The position numbers and the translations under genes are program-made. Shown here piece by piece: positions 16,939-26,536 of a DNA stretch of 64,000 nucleotides (its first letter is position 1; each line of letters opens with the position of its first letter). Below the pieces are notes generated by a model that saw nothing but the letters and a program-made list of their open reading frames with translations, was not told the origin of the DNA and made no database searches. The DNA lies in NCBI RefSeq assembly GCF_021442325.1, contig NZ_CP087879.1, positions 1,612,001 to 1,676,000 of the forward strand. The letters are read 5' to 3'. Source of the DNA: Agromyces marinus (GTDB taxonomy: Bacteria; Actinomycetota; Actinomycetes; Actinomycetales; Microbacteriaceae).

Positions 16939-17830
16939 TGTGATGTATCAAGACATCGGTGACGGTTCTGCGTCAGGACATCGGTGACAGTTCGTGTGTC
17001 AGGACATCGGTGACACTGGGATGCTCTTCGGTCGTCGGCCGCGGGGTCTGCCGTTGCCGACGTACTTGACGCCGGGCGCCGGCCTGGTGTGCTCGATGAG
17101 GATCGTGCCGTCGAGATCGGCGACGATGATCGCGTCGCCGTCTTCGATGACGATCACGTCGTCGCCGGCGCGTTGCCCGTCGATCATGTACGTCACCCTG
17201 TGGAGTCGGATGCTGCCGTTCTCGCGGAGCTTGATGACGCGCAGAGTGTCCTCGGTCGGCACGGTGCGGACGGGTGCCTCGGCCGGCAACGTCCGCGATC
17301 TGGGCCGGTCGGGCTTGGGGCGTGGCGGGTCGGCCTTCGGTGTCGCCAGCCACGCGGCTTCCGGAGTCACTCGGCCGGGCAGTCCCTGGTGCGGGCGTTC
17401 GGTGTTGTAGATCAGGTCGAACGCGTCGACCTGCGACTGCAGCTGCTCGAGCGAGTCCGCCAACGGCTGCTTGTCGAGGTACCGGAACAGGGTCTGGTGG
17501 AAGCGTTCGTTCTTGCCCTGCGTGGTCGGCTTGTACGGCTTGCCGGTGATCGCCTCGACCCCGAGCCGGGACACATGCGCGACGAGCTGCCCGACGTACC
17601 CGCGACGGCCGGGGTTGAGCGCGGACCCGTTGTCGCTGAGCAGCCGCTGCGGGACCCCGTGCGCGGCGATGCCCTTATCGAGCAGCCGGATGGCGAGACG
17701 GACACGAGGATCGACGGGCGCAGACGGCGGCATCCACCAATCTGGGCCACCGAAGTGTCACCACCAAGACCCCCGGAACCGTCACCGATGTCCTGATGCG
17801 GAAACGTCACCGAAGTCCTGAGACATCACA
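16939..17830 (-). mobile_element. IS481-family relic with internal deletion
   Basis: Inverted ends TGTGATGTATCAAGACATCG (left) and, read in reverse at 17830, TGTGATGTCTCAGGACTTCG. Each is followed by further CATCGGTGAC repeats, as is usual for IS481-type elements. At 892 bp it is too short for a full element; the N-terminal part of the transposase gene is gone, and the remaining frame runs straight into the right end. Confidence 0.8.
16999..17733 (-). pseudogene. IS481-family transposase, N-terminally truncated
   Basis: About 240 codons of an rve-type DDE transposase. The retained part has RLLDKGIAAHGVPQRLLSDN, TTQGKNERFHQTLFRYL and IYNTERPHQGLPGRVTPEAA, followed by the C-terminal beta-domain typical of long IS481 transposases. 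The N-terminal helix-turn-helix and the first catalytic Asp region are missing, so it should be inactive. Confidence 0.85.
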
Positions 17831-18005
17831 GACCGGCCGACCGCTGGGCCGCCAAGCCGGTAGGAACGAAAGTCCGGGGAAATCAAGGACGAAACCCAGG
17901 CGAAATCACCGCCTCCTCGATGCCGATGCCGATGCCGGCGTCGAGCACCCTCGCCCATCATTCCGCTACTGTTCCGTTTTCAACGGTCGACGACACCGGA
18001 GTCCT

Positions 18006-18569
18006 CTACAGCGCGGGTTCAGATCTACGGTCCGGGTCCCAGAACGGAGTCTCGGCTCCTTCCCAACGCCGCATCAGCGCCTCCGCACCGTGCGCGACCT
18101 TGAATCTGCGCTCTGATTCGAAGATAGGAATCGCCTGAAGAAACTCTACGTGCACGCCGCCGGGTAGCTCCAACGCCGGCAGAATCTCTCCAGTCTGGCG
18201 CAGAACTAGGAACGAGCTCATGTTGGCCCCCGGCCATAGTGGGCGGTCGGACGCGACCGTGTGACCATGATCGACCAGCTCGTTCTCTGAGCTGGCGAAA
18301 AGGCCGAGAGCTGCTAGGGGTGACCCGACGTCATCTCTACCGGGTCGCAGACCAACGAAGTATTCGACTCTGTGCCCGGGGTTGGCCTGCGGCATATCTT
18401 CAGCGCTTGCCCCGAGAGTTGCATATAGCACGACACCTAGGCCGTTCGACGCGGCATCCCACTTCAGGATCGCGATCTGGGGTCTGCTGCCATTGTCAAA
18501 GTCGGCCCGCCGCGACGGCTCACCCCATCGGGCAAGATACGCATCGTAGACGAGGTCAACAGTATTCAT
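18006..18569 (-). CDS. SUFU-type immunity protein
   Basis: 187 residues resembling the suppressor-of-fused (SUFU) superfamily, widely used as immunity proteins in polymorphic toxin loci. Supporting pieces are VLYATLGASAEDMP, HRVEYFVGLRPG, the mid-section PLAALGLFASSENELVDHGH, and the late VEFLQAIPIFESERRFKVAH. The ATG at 18569 directly follows the TAG of an HNH-like toxin tail, with GGAGGA just upstream. GC is lower than the surrounding chromosome. It probably neutralises the lost nuclease and may now serve as an orphan immunity gene. Confidence 0.75.
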   Translation of the reverse strand: MNTVDLVYDAYLARWGEPSRRADFDNGSRPQIAILKWDAASNGLGVVLYATLGASAEDMPQANPGHRVEYFVGLRPGRDDVGSPLAALGLFASSENELVDHGHTVASDRPLWPGANMSSFLVLRQTGEILPALELPGGVHVEFLQAIPIFESERRFKVAHGAEALMRRWEGAETPFWDPDRRSEPAL

Positions 18570-18746
18570 CTACGGTCCTCCATTTGGCCCCCAAACGCCT
18601 GACGGCCAGGTAGGAGGCCACCACTGACCTTCCGCGGAGCCGATTTCTCGAGCGCCCTTGGTGACATTGCACCGCTGGCAAGCTCCGATCTTCCTGTTCA
18701 TCGAGTTCCATCCATACTTGAACAGCGGAACGAAAGTCAGGCCGAT
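18570..18746 (-). pseudogene. HNH-like nuclease toxin tail (C-terminal fragment)
   Basis: 58 codons between an in-frame stop at the IS256 relic and the TAG abutting the SUFU gene. The peptide includes TFVPLFKYGWNSMNRKIGA, CQRCNVTKGAREIGS and GQWWPPTWPSG. The CxxCN-x2-KG pattern is what one sees near the end of HNH/endonuclease VII-type toxins. The rest of the toxin was lost on the IS side. Confidence 0.6.
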
Positions 18747-18749
18747 TCA

Positions 18750-18808
18750 ATTCGAAGGCCGAATCAACTAATGCGCCAGACCAGATCCACCGTTAATCTG
18801 ACAGACCC
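18750..18808 (+). mobile_element. Relic end of an IS256-type element
   Basis: A 59-bp sequence matching the last part of the transposase gene and right terminus of the intact element at 37574-38925 (starting ATTCGAAGGCCGAATCAACT and ending CTGACAGACCC). Only this end remains; it replaces the upstream part of the HNH toxin gene. Confidence 0.8.
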
Positions 18809-18902
18809 ACGGGCAACTGCCGCTATGTCCAGACGTCAACATCGGCGCACCACACACGGGCGCAGTCGCGATCACCACGGCACGAGCGCAGGTCAGCGAG
18901 AA

Positions 18903-19215
18903 TCGGATGTGGATGCCTGTGGCATCCTCCAGCACGGCACGAAAAAGGCCCCAAAAGAGCCGCAGGAAAGCGCTCCCCAACACGAAAACCCCTGAGAATC
19001 ATCGATTCATCAGGGGTTTTGTGGATCTGAGGGGACTCGAACCCCTGACCCCCTGACGGTGTGCACCGTGGCGGGCGCGCACGTATTTGGTTGTGGATGC
19101 CAGCAAGTATAAGGAAGAGCGGGGCGAGCGGCTGGGGTCGTGGTAAGCCGATGGATGCCGTCGTTCGCAGTTGTTTGGGAACGAAAAGAGCCGCAAAAAG
19201 GCCGCAGGGCCGGTC
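18903..19215 (+). repeat. Island repeat R2 with tRNA-Ala 3'-end copy (att-like)
   Basis: Three parts: the terminator half (18903-19020, ending in an AACCCCTGA...TCAGGGGTTTT hairpin); a 35-bp copy of the 3' end of the tRNA-Ala gene (19021-19055); and the right half beginning ACGGTGTGCACCGTGG, with ACGAAAAGAGCCGCAAAAAG near its end. The tRNA copy stops inside the anticodon arm and differs from the real gene by one base at the CCA end. Homology to R4 continues through the IS3 remnant to the right. Confidence 0.85.
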
Positions 19216-19256
19216 GACTGCGCCGCAATCGCCGCGACGCTCGACGGGCTGCGACG

Positions 19257-19620
19257 ACCCCTCTGAACCTGGGGTCTACACGTCGATCGCGTTCACCGAC
19301 CGGCTCGTCGACGAGGGCATCGACCCGTCCGTCGGGTCCGTCGGCGACGCGTACGACAACTCCCTCGCGGAGTCCCAGATCGGGCTCTACAAGTCCGAGC
19401 TCATCCATCACGAGGGCCCGTGGAGCGACGTTGACCAGGTCGAAGCCGCGACCGCGGGATTGGTGCAGTGGCTCAACACCGACCGCACCCATGGCTCGAT
19501 CGACGACCTCACGCCGCTCGAGCTCGAACAGCTCGACTACGCTCGCACCGAACCCTCGAACGAGCGGGCTGACACCAGCAAACCCCTCTCCGGACACGCC
19601 GGGGACTCAGAACGCTTTCA
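19257..19620 (+). pseudogene. IS3-family orfB remnant (C-terminal DDE part)
   Basis: Encodes the last third of an IS3 orfB: VYTSIAFTDRLVDEGIDPSV, GDAYDNSLAESQIGLYKSEL (with the catalytic Glu), QWLNTDRTHGSIDDLTPLEL. The frame lacks a start and enters directly from repeat R2; its far side abuts the end of the YwqK immunity gene. The same remnant lies right of R4, there split by IS21. Confidence 0.85.
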
Positions 19621-19626
19621 GGGCGT

Positions 19627-20040
19627 TCAGCTGGGCCAACCGAGTTCCCGGCGTAACCGCTGGAGCAGATCGGCCTCGTCGCCGCCTTCGTCAAGCTTCT
19701 CCGTCGTGACGGCTGAACCGTCGGCCGCGAACGTACGGCGAAGGATCCGAATTCCGTACTCGTACCGGGATTCTTCGGCCAACATCCCGTCGGGGCGAAA
19801 TTCCCTTACAACGCCGTGAAGTGCGCCCTGGACGAACTCTGACTCGCCCTTTAAGGTACCCGAGGGGTACCAGTCGCGCGCCACACCCTCCTGGACCCCG
19901 TCTCGATACGTGATCTCGGATCGTCCGAGGACAGGTGACTCTTCGAAGGCAGTACCTGTAAACGGCAAGCCATCGAGAGTACACACCAGGTCCGCGTCGA
20001 AATCGAGGTCTGAGTCCGGCACGAGTGGCCCGTTGTTCAT
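19627..20040 (-). CDS. YwqK-family MORN-repeat antitoxin (immunity to YwqJ-like deaminase)
   Basis: 137 residues from the ATG at 20040, which overlaps the toxin stop as ATGA. The body is made of MORN-type variants: EITYRDGVQEGVARDWYPSG, LKGESEFVQGALHGVVREFR, DGMLAEESRYEYGIRI. This is the YwqK antitoxin pattern, and YwqJ/YwqK are a known toxin-immunity pair in Bacillus-type loci. A highly acidic N-terminus (PDSDLDFDADL) fits a protein that blocks a nucleic-acid-binding toxin. The frame extends 16 codons further upstream, but those lie inside the toxin gene. Co-translation would ensure that the toxin is never made without it. Confidence 0.85.
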   Translation of the reverse strand: MNNGPLVPDSDLDFDADLVCTLDGLPFTGTAFEESPVLGRSEITYRDGVQEGVARDWYPSGTLKGESEFVQGALHGVVREFRPDGMLAEESRYEYGIRILRRTFAADGSAVTTEKLDEGGDEADLLQRLRRELGWPS

Positions 20041-23000
20041 TGGATCAGATCCTCCGCACCATTCAGGATGCCCGAGCAGTTCGGACACATCATTATCTGG
20101 CTGCCCTGCTGAGCGCCTCGGAGACGCACACTATAAAGCACAAAGTCAGAGATCGTTGATCCGGGCCGTGCGTATAGGCCTTGATTGATCGCGTTGATCT
20201 CGCTGTGTGTACCTGGGATGCCCTTGCCCGCCGCCGGCGGGCCTGGGAATGCGTCGAGCGCAGCCTTCAACTCCCCGTGCAGTGGCGATGGAACGCCTGT
20301 GTTCTGACCGAAGAATATCGCGCCGGATGTACGATCCATAGCCCCCGAAAGAACTGGGCCGCGCTGGCGGATCGACTGGGAAGCGACAACACGAGCAGCT
20401 TCATTGTCCACGGCCGAGACCAAGCGTGCAGCATCCGCTGCCTTCGCTCCCTTGCCGATCATTGCACCCCACCCGAGGAATGGCACCATGCCGCCGAAGC
20501 TGAGGCCTGCGGAGACATAGTCACCTTCGGCGAGATACCAGAGGCCATTCAGGCCGTCTGCGACTTCGCCGGCGCCGGGGACGAGCCCTGCCACGTCCAG
20601 GGCGCCATGCGCCATCTCCCTCAAGTTGCTGAGGTCGGGGGTGTACTTGCATGTGCCGCTGCTGACGCAGGGGTTCGGTGGGGTGACTGCCGGTACGACC
20701 TCCTTCTTGAGGCCTCGCATGGATTTGTAGGCGTTGGTGACCCGCGCCTGATCGGCAGCGTTCGCTTCCTTCTGCCGCTCCCGCTCGATCCAGTACGTAG
20801 GACGGTGGTAGCCAGAGCTAGACCCGACATCCGTGACTCGCAAGCCCGACGGATCCGCGCGACTGACCGGGCTGCCGTTGGCGTACCCGTACGCGTTCCG
20901 CTGCTGCGGGTCATTCAGGTCGATAATCGGGTCGACACTGATGAACGCCCCGGTCGCCTCGTCGTAGAAGCGGGCGCCGATCTGGGTGAGCCCGGTCGTC
21001 GCGTCGCGCGTCTTGCCGAGGAATTGGCTGTCGCCTGGGATGGCACCGGCGGTCGGGTTGCCACGGGTGGCGCCGAAGGGGTCGGTGTAGAGCCGGTTGA
21101 TCGCAGTGCGGGCGGGGTGGCCTCCATTGGGGATTGCGGCGATGGGAGTGCCGTGGTGGTCGGTGATGATCGAGGCGACGCCATCGCCGAGGCCGCGGTC
21201 GGTGCGGATCGCGACGAGTTTCCCGGCGAAGGAGTAGTACCGGGTCGCGGACACGTCCCCATCGGTGTCGATGTGGATTTCCTGGCCGCTGGCGTAGATG
21301 GTGGTGCCGTTGGCGTCGGTGCGGATGATCCGGTTCCCGTCGGCGTCGTACAGGTTGGACGTGTCCCCCGCGGTGACGAGTTCGCCTTCAGCGTCCCACG
21401 TGTATCCGGTCGTGACCCCGCCGGCCTGAACGCTGGCCCGGTTCCCTGCGGCGTCGTAGGTGTAGGTGGTGGGGACGCCGGCGGTGGTGGCGGTGGTGAC
21501 CGCGTGCGGTCCGGCGTTCCCGGCGCCGTGCCCGTAGGTGGTGGTGGTCTGGGTGCCGTCAGCGGTGGTGGTGGTCTGTTTGGTGCGGTTGCCGAGGACG
21601 TCGTAGCTGTAGTTCGTCCAGTACGGTGCCGCCCCACCCATCGCCCCAGCGGTCGGGGCCTGGTCGCAGTCGCCATTGCCGGCGGTCCACGCGGATTGCA
21701 TCCGGGCCAGGCCGTCGTAGCTGAAGCACTGGTTGTCCTGGAACTCCGCCCCGGACAGTGCAGTGTTCGTGGGGGTGTCGGTGATGCTGGTGACGTTCCC
21801 GGACGGGTCGTACCCGTAGGTGAGCTCGAGGTCGGTGCCGTTGATGCGTTCACGGTCCAGCCGGATGCTCGAGAGTCGTTTCGTGCCATCCTCGTACCCG
21901 TACGACGCGACCGCGCCGTAGGTGTTGCCGAGATCGGTCAGCAACGGGCGGCCGTCCGCGGCGAATCGGGAAGCCGCGACGTAGACACCCCACCCGAACC
22001 CGCCACTCATCCATGACGGCATCGAAGACGCGGCGTCATAGGTGGTGGTCACGGTCTCCGCGCCGAGGATCGCCTTCCCGCTGCTGTCGGTCACGGCCGG
22101 GTAGCTGATCCTGGTCGCCTGACCGTCGACGGTGTAGTCGATCGTGCTGCTCAGGGTGCGGGTCTGCAGGTTGGTGAAGGCCCCGGTGTCGGGCAGTTCG
22201 AGCGAGGTCTGGGTGGGTCGGTACGCGGCATCCCAGTCATCGGTGCGGGTGACGTACGCCTGCCCGTCCACGTACCGGGTCGCCGAGGTGAGGACGCCCT
22301 GGTAGACGGTGTCGTATTCCCATTCGGCGCGGATGGTGCCGGTGGGTGAGCTGTCGCGGACGGTCGTGGTGCGGCCGAGCGCGTCGTAGGTGTACCCCAG
22401 GGTCTGGTCGTTGCCGTTAGTGCGGGTGAGCACCCGGCCGAGCACGTCATAGGTGGTGGACGAGGTGCCCGCGTCGGGGTCGGTCGCGGTGACCTGCCGG
22501 CCAGCCCAGTCGTACCCGTACGACCATGTGTTGCCTTCGTGGTCGGTCATCCCGGTCAACCGGCCGGCCGCGTCGTACGCGTAGCTCGTGGTCGTGGCCG
22601 GCAGCGCGGTCACGAGCTCCGGGGTGGTCGCGGTGGTGTCGGTGTCGGGGTCGCGGGCGTACTGGGTGAGCGTGGTGGTACGGCCGCGGGCGTCGACCGT
22701 GGTCGAGGTCGGGGTTGCACCCATGGGCGGGATCTGCAGGGTGGTCGCACCGTCGTAGACGGTGCTGGTGCGCCATTGCTCGTTGGCAGGGTCGGAATCG
22801 GTGTGGATCCAGAAGATCTGCGCGGTCTGCCGTCCTGCAGCGTCGTAGGTGAATGTGGTGTGCCCGGAGGTGTCGGCCGGCGGGGTTTCCGGGGCCTGGG
22901 TGGATGCGCCCTGTACCCACCAGGGTTCGGTCTGCTTCTCGACACGGCCGGCGGAGTCGTACCAGGTGTGCGCGACCATCCGGCCCTGCCCGCCGGCCTG

Positions 23001-26000
23001 GTCCCCGGTGCCACGGCCGTCCTGCTGGGTCTGGAACGGGCGCAGCAGTGCGTCGTAGAGCACCGCGCTGGCGTGCTGGCGTTTCCCGTCGGCGCTGATC
23101 GTCTTGGTGACGACCGCGTTCAGCCCGTTCGGTTGCACCGTGTACTCGTACGCAACGGATGGGAACTGGGCGTTCAGGTGCTGCGGGTACACGACCGCGG
23201 TGAGTCGGCCGAGCGCGTCGTAGGTGCCGGTTGTGGTGCGATCGTTCGCGTCGGTCGCCGCGACCGGGACACCCAGGATCGGGTCGAGCCGGGTGGTCGT
23301 GGCGTGCCCGAGCGGGTTCGTCGTGGTCGTCTGCTCGAGCAACCCGCCGGTGGAGTGATCGTAGCCGGTGGTCGTGGTCTGGCCGGCGGCATCCGTGGCG
23401 TCGATCGCGCGACCGCGGGTGTCGTACGTGACCGTCGACGCCTGAATGTATCCGTCGCCGTCCTCGGGGTCGAGGGTCTCGACCGTGACCGGCCGACCGG
23501 CCGTGTCGTAGCTCAGCTTGGACGCGGACACGACGTCCGCGGGCCGGTTCGGTTGTTCGTCGCACGCCGTCGCTACCGTCTCGACGGCGGCGGGCAGGGC
23601 GACCAGGTGCTTGCCGGCCAGCCCGCTGTCGGTCTCGTGCGCGTACGTGGTTCTGGTGCAGAGGTTGTCGGACGCCGTGGCGGTGTCGCCGCGGTCGTCG
23701 ACCGTAGTGGGTTGGTTGAACGTGTTGAACGTCGTCGTCGACCGGGTTCGATGCGCCCGCGTGCCGGCTGCGTCGTAGGTCGCGGCGTTGACGGTCTGCG
23801 ACGGGATGCGGGTGGCGGTGAACCCGTTGCTGGTCGCGCTGGTCGCGACCGTGACAGGGTCGCCGAACGTGGTCACCGTCTCGGACACCTTCGTGGCGCC
23901 GTTCATCACGGTGCTGGCGAACACCTCACCGGCGAACCGGTTGTGGTCCGTGACGGTCCCGACCTCGGGGATCGGGGCGGTCAGGGTGCCGCCTGCGCCA
24001 CGGTAGTAGGTGGTGACCGTGCGGGTCTGCTCGGTGTCGACGGCGCCGCTGATGGTGGTGATCTGCTTCGCGCCGCGGAACTCGGAGAACGTCTTGTCCT
24101 CGTCCTTGATCAGCGGGCTGTCGGGCTTGACCCACTTCCACGCCGCCTGGCTGTAGTCGTACGTCGTCGTCACCGGGGCGGAACCGGTGATCAGTTCCGG
24201 GGTGGACGGGTCGAGGTCGGTGTGACCTTCGACGACGCTGTCGATGACGTACTTGTAGAAGTAGTCCGTGCGGGGATCCGATGCCGGGGGCGTCCATTTC
24301 ACCGGGTAGCACAGGTCGGTGTTGGTCGCCGGGTCCGCGGTCAGCCCGTCCACGCAGCGGGTGGTGTAGTTCACGGTGATCCGGCCGCCGGACTCGGTGC
24401 GCACCGAGGACACCCGCTGCCGCCACAGCTCGTCCACGAGCGTGCCGGTGGGTTGGACCCGGTTCTTCAGCGCGGTGTAGTCGAACCGCACCGCCGGGAG
24501 GGTGACATCGGTGCGGGAGCCGCCGTTGCCGGTGTGCGTGACGGTGTCCAGGCGCAGCATGATGCCCACCGAGTTCACCAGGTCGTCGCCGTCGCCCTGC
24601 GGCACGAACCGCTGCCCGAACGCCCACGAGTCCACCGGCTGGTACCCGGACCCGGTGCTGGCGTAGGTGGTGATCTTCGCCAGCCGGGTGCGGTTGAAGA
24701 AGGTCGGCGCGTACGTCGTGCACCCGGTGCCGGCCTGGCAGATCAGGTCGATCGGGGTGTCTGGCCAATGGTTGACGGTGGTCGAGGACTGAGTCGTGGT
24801 GCACCACGAGTTCGGCACCGTGAGGTCGGTGATGCACCTCGGCAGATTCGTGAACTGCACTTTCGCGGGCGCGTCCGTGACGCCGTCGTCGGCGTGGATG
24901 CCGTACTCGATGCGGTCCAGGTATCCGCCGGACACGTACGACACGGCCGTGTCGCCGTAGAACGGCCGGTACTGGTTGGTCTCCTTCACGTAGAAGTAGG
25001 AGGCCGTGTTCCCGGACGGGTCGATGACCCGGTCAAGGTTCCACCGCCACACCTGCGCCCGGGACGAGTCTTTGAACGCGGCGGCGTGGCCGGGTTCCCC
25101 GGAGTGGTTGCCGTAGACCGGCACCGTCCACGCCGAGTTGGTGTCGGCGTGCCGGCCGAAGAAGTACTGGGTGCCATCCGTGGTGGTGACCTTCCAGTAC
25201 TCCCCCGCAGCCCCGCCGCTGCCGACCAGGTCCACCCTGGTGCCGTCATCCCGGCGCGGATGCCACGTCTTCGTGGTCTTGTCCTTGACCAGTTCGGTGC
25301 CGGTCCCGTTCAAGGACAGCGTCGCGTTCTCCACACCCCAGCACAGGTCCGGTGCGGACAGGTCGATATTGTTCGCCCCCGAGGTTTCATCGTCCGCGCA
25401 GGACGTGTAGGTGCGTTCGATGAAACTCGCGCCGATATCGAAGCCCTCACCCAGCAGTCCGGACTGGTTATTCGTCGACGGGATCCGACCATCCGACACG
25501 GCCGAGGAATACGACACCCCGAGCTCAGGGGCAGGGCCCGCCGGAACCTGCGGCACCCGCATCGGATACGACCACGTGAACGCCCCGGTCGCCCCCGACG
25601 CACCCCACGTCGATGAGGCCGCCAACCCGGTCGCCGACCAATCCCCCACCGGGCCGGCCACACCCGCGGTCAGCGCCAACGACCCGCCCGAAGAACCGGT
25701 CGAACCGGTGCTGGTCGCGACGGTCGTGGCGACCATCGCTGAGGTCAGCATCGCGGGCGCCGCGCCGCCTTCCGTGCTGGCCGGGTTGACCGGGACCGTC
25801 ACGGACACGGTCTCCGCGGCCTCGTCATGCGAGCTCGGCACCGGGACCGGACGGCACTCCGGTTCGGCCTGCTGCGCCGCATCACAGTTCGGGATCCACA
25901 CGGCTTGCACCCGCGACGCCCAGTCACCGCCGGCGATGCCGGCGAACGCGTCATAGGACACCTGCACCTGCACGGACTGCTCGACCGGTGCCGGGACTTC

Positions 26001-26495
26001 GGACGCGTCGGACACCTCGAGCAGCACCCCGGTGATGCCTTCCGCTGCGGCGGTGGCGGGGTCGAGCACGCTCACCGTCGCCCGGTCAGGCGACGCGGAA
26101 CCCTCGACCGGGGCGATCGTCAACGACAGCCCGCCAACCTCGACCGGAACCCCCGGTTCGGCGGGCGCGCTCTGCCCGGCCGCGGGCAGGTCAACGGTCG
26201 TCGATGCCGGCGAGGGCAGATCAGCCGGCATCGACAGCGGCACCAACGCCTCCTCCGCCGTCTCGGCCGCACCGGTCAAGGGGACCGACTCGGCCGGAGC
26301 GTCACCCGGCAGGGCGGCGGCCGCGGCCGCGAGGTTCTCCGCGCGTGATTCATCGATCACGCCGCTCTCGGCCGCCCGCGCCACCCCCGACCAGGCGACA
26401 CCGAGCATGCCCGGATCGACACCGAGCAGCACCACCAGCCCAGCACCGACCGTCAACATCACCCGCTCACGCACGCGCACCCCGTTCGAGCTCAT
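20037..26495 (-). CDS. RHS/YD-repeat polymorphic toxin with YwqJ-like deaminase tail
   Basis: 2152 residues. The ATG at 26495 has AGGAG seven bases upstream; the frame extends to 26540, overlapping the LamG stop. A hydrophobic N-terminus (VMLTVGAGLVVLLGV) suggests secretion or anchoring. An SpvB/Tc-toxin-like head follows (FTWSYPMRVPQVPAG, ELGVSYSSAVSDGR), then many YD repeats such as YDAAGRLTGMTDHEGN and YDALGRTTTV. The RHS core ends at about residue 1884 with GARFYDEATGAFISVDP and NPDPSG-like NGSPVSRADPSG. The 268-residue tail has a pre-toxin segment (DVAGLVPGAGEVADGLNGLW) and a deaminase domain with the zinc-site motifs THSEINAINQGL (about 2096) and MMCPNCSGIL (C2137, C2140). The likely target is cytosine or adenine in nucleic acid or nucleotides of competitors. 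Confidence 0.88.
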   Translation of the reverse strand: MSSNGVRVRERVMLTVGAGLVVLLGVDPGMLGVAWSGVARAAESGVIDESRAENLAAAAAALPGDAPAESVPLTGAAETAEEALVPLSMPADLPSPASTTVDLPAAGQSAPAEPGVPVEVGGLSLTIAPVEGSASPDRATVSVLDPATAAAEGITGVLLEVSDASEVPAPVEQSVQVQVSYDAFAGIAGGDWASRVQAVWIPNCDAAQQAEPECRPVPVPSSHDEAAETVSVTVPVNPASTEGGAAPAMLTSAMVATTVATSTGSTGSSGGSLALTAGVAGPVGDWSATGLAASSTWGASGATGAFTWSYPMRVPQVPAGPAPELGVSYSSAVSDGRIPSTNNQSGLLGEGFDIGASFIERTYTSCADDETSGANNIDLSAPDLCWGVENATLSLNGTGTELVKDKTTKTWHPRRDDGTRVDLVGSGGAAGEYWKVTTTDGTQYFFGRHADTNSAWTVPVYGNHSGEPGHAAAFKDSSRAQVWRWNLDRVIDPSGNTASYFYVKETNQYRPFYGDTAVSYVSGGYLDRIEYGIHADDGVTDAPAKVQFTNLPRCITDLTVPNSWCTTTQSSTTVNHWPDTPIDLICQAGTGCTTYAPTFFNRTRLAKITTYASTGSGYQPVDSWAFGQRFVPQGDGDDLVNSVGIMLRLDTVTHTGNGGSRTDVTLPAVRFDYTALKNRVQPTGTLVDELWRQRVSSVRTESGGRITVNYTTRCVDGLTADPATNTDLCYPVKWTPPASDPRTDYFYKYVIDSVVEGHTDLDPSTPELITGSAPVTTTYDYSQAAWKWVKPDSPLIKDEDKTFSEFRGAKQITTISGAVDTEQTRTVTTYYRGAGGTLTAPIPEVGTVTDHNRFAGEVFASTVMNGATKVSETVTTFGDPVTVATSATSNGFTATRIPSQTVNAATYDAAGTRAHRTRSTTTFNTFNQPTTVDDRGDTATASDNLCTRTTYAHETDSGLAGKHLVALPAAVETVATACDEQPNRPADVVSASKLSYDTAGRPVTVETLDPEDGDGYIQASTVTYDTRGRAIDATDAAGQTTTTGYDHSTGGLLEQTTTTNPLGHATTTRLDPILGVPVAATDANDRTTTGTYDALGRLTAVVYPQHLNAQFPSVAYEYTVQPNGLNAVVTKTISADGKRQHASAVLYDALLRPFQTQQDGRGTGDQAGGQGRMVAHTWYDSAGRVEKQTEPWWVQGASTQAPETPPADTSGHTTFTYDAAGRQTAQIFWIHTDSDPANEQWRTSTVYDGATTLQIPPMGATPTSTTVDARGRTTTLTQYARDPDTDTTATTPELVTALPATTTSYAYDAAGRLTGMTDHEGNTWSYGYDWAGRQVTATDPDAGTSSTTYDVLGRVLTRTNGNDQTLGYTYDALGRTTTVRDSSPTGTIRAEWEYDTVYQGVLTSATRYVDGQAYVTRTDDWDAAYRPTQTSLELPDTGAFTNLQTRTLSSTIDYTVDGQATRISYPAVTDSSGKAILGAETVTTTYDAASSMPSWMSGGFGWGVYVAASRFAADGRPLLTDLGNTYGAVASYGYEDGTKRLSSIRLDRERINGTDLELTYGYDPSGNVTSITDTPTNTALSGAEFQDNQCFSYDGLARMQSAWTAGNGDCDQAPTAGAMGGAAPYWTNYSYDVLGNRTKQTTTTADGTQTTTTYGHGAGNAGPHAVTTATTAGVPTTYTYDAAGNRASVQAGGVTTGYTWDAEGELVTAGDTSNLYDADGNRIIRTDANGTTIYASGQEIHIDTDGDVSATRYYSFAGKLVAIRTDRGLGDGVASIITDHHGTPIAAIPNGGHPARTAINRLYTDPFGATRGNPTAGAIPGDSQFLGKTRDATTGLTQIGARFYDEATGAFISVDPIIDLNDPQQRNAYGYANGSPVSRADPSGLRVTDVGSSSGYHRPTYWIERERQKEANAADQARVTNAYKSMRGLKKEVVPAVTPPNPCVSSGTCKYTPDLSNLREMAHGALDVAGLVPGAGEVADGLNGLWYLAEGDYVSAGLSFGGMVPFLGWGAMIGKGAKAADAARLVSAVDNEAARVVASQSIRQRGPVLSGAMDRTSGAIFFGQNTGVPSPLHGELKAALDAFPGPPAAGKGIPGTHSEINAINQGLYARPGSTISDFVLYSVRLRGAQQGSQIMMCPNCSGILNGAEDLIQ

Positions 26496-26536
26496 CCACC
26501 CACTCCTGACACGCCCCGACCGGCGCTGGCCCGGCA

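Noticed and set aside
22539..25616. A plus-strand frame of 1025 codons inside the RHS gene
   Set aside because: Antisense to YD repeats with biased GC-rich composition and no ribosome site; a shadow of the real gene.
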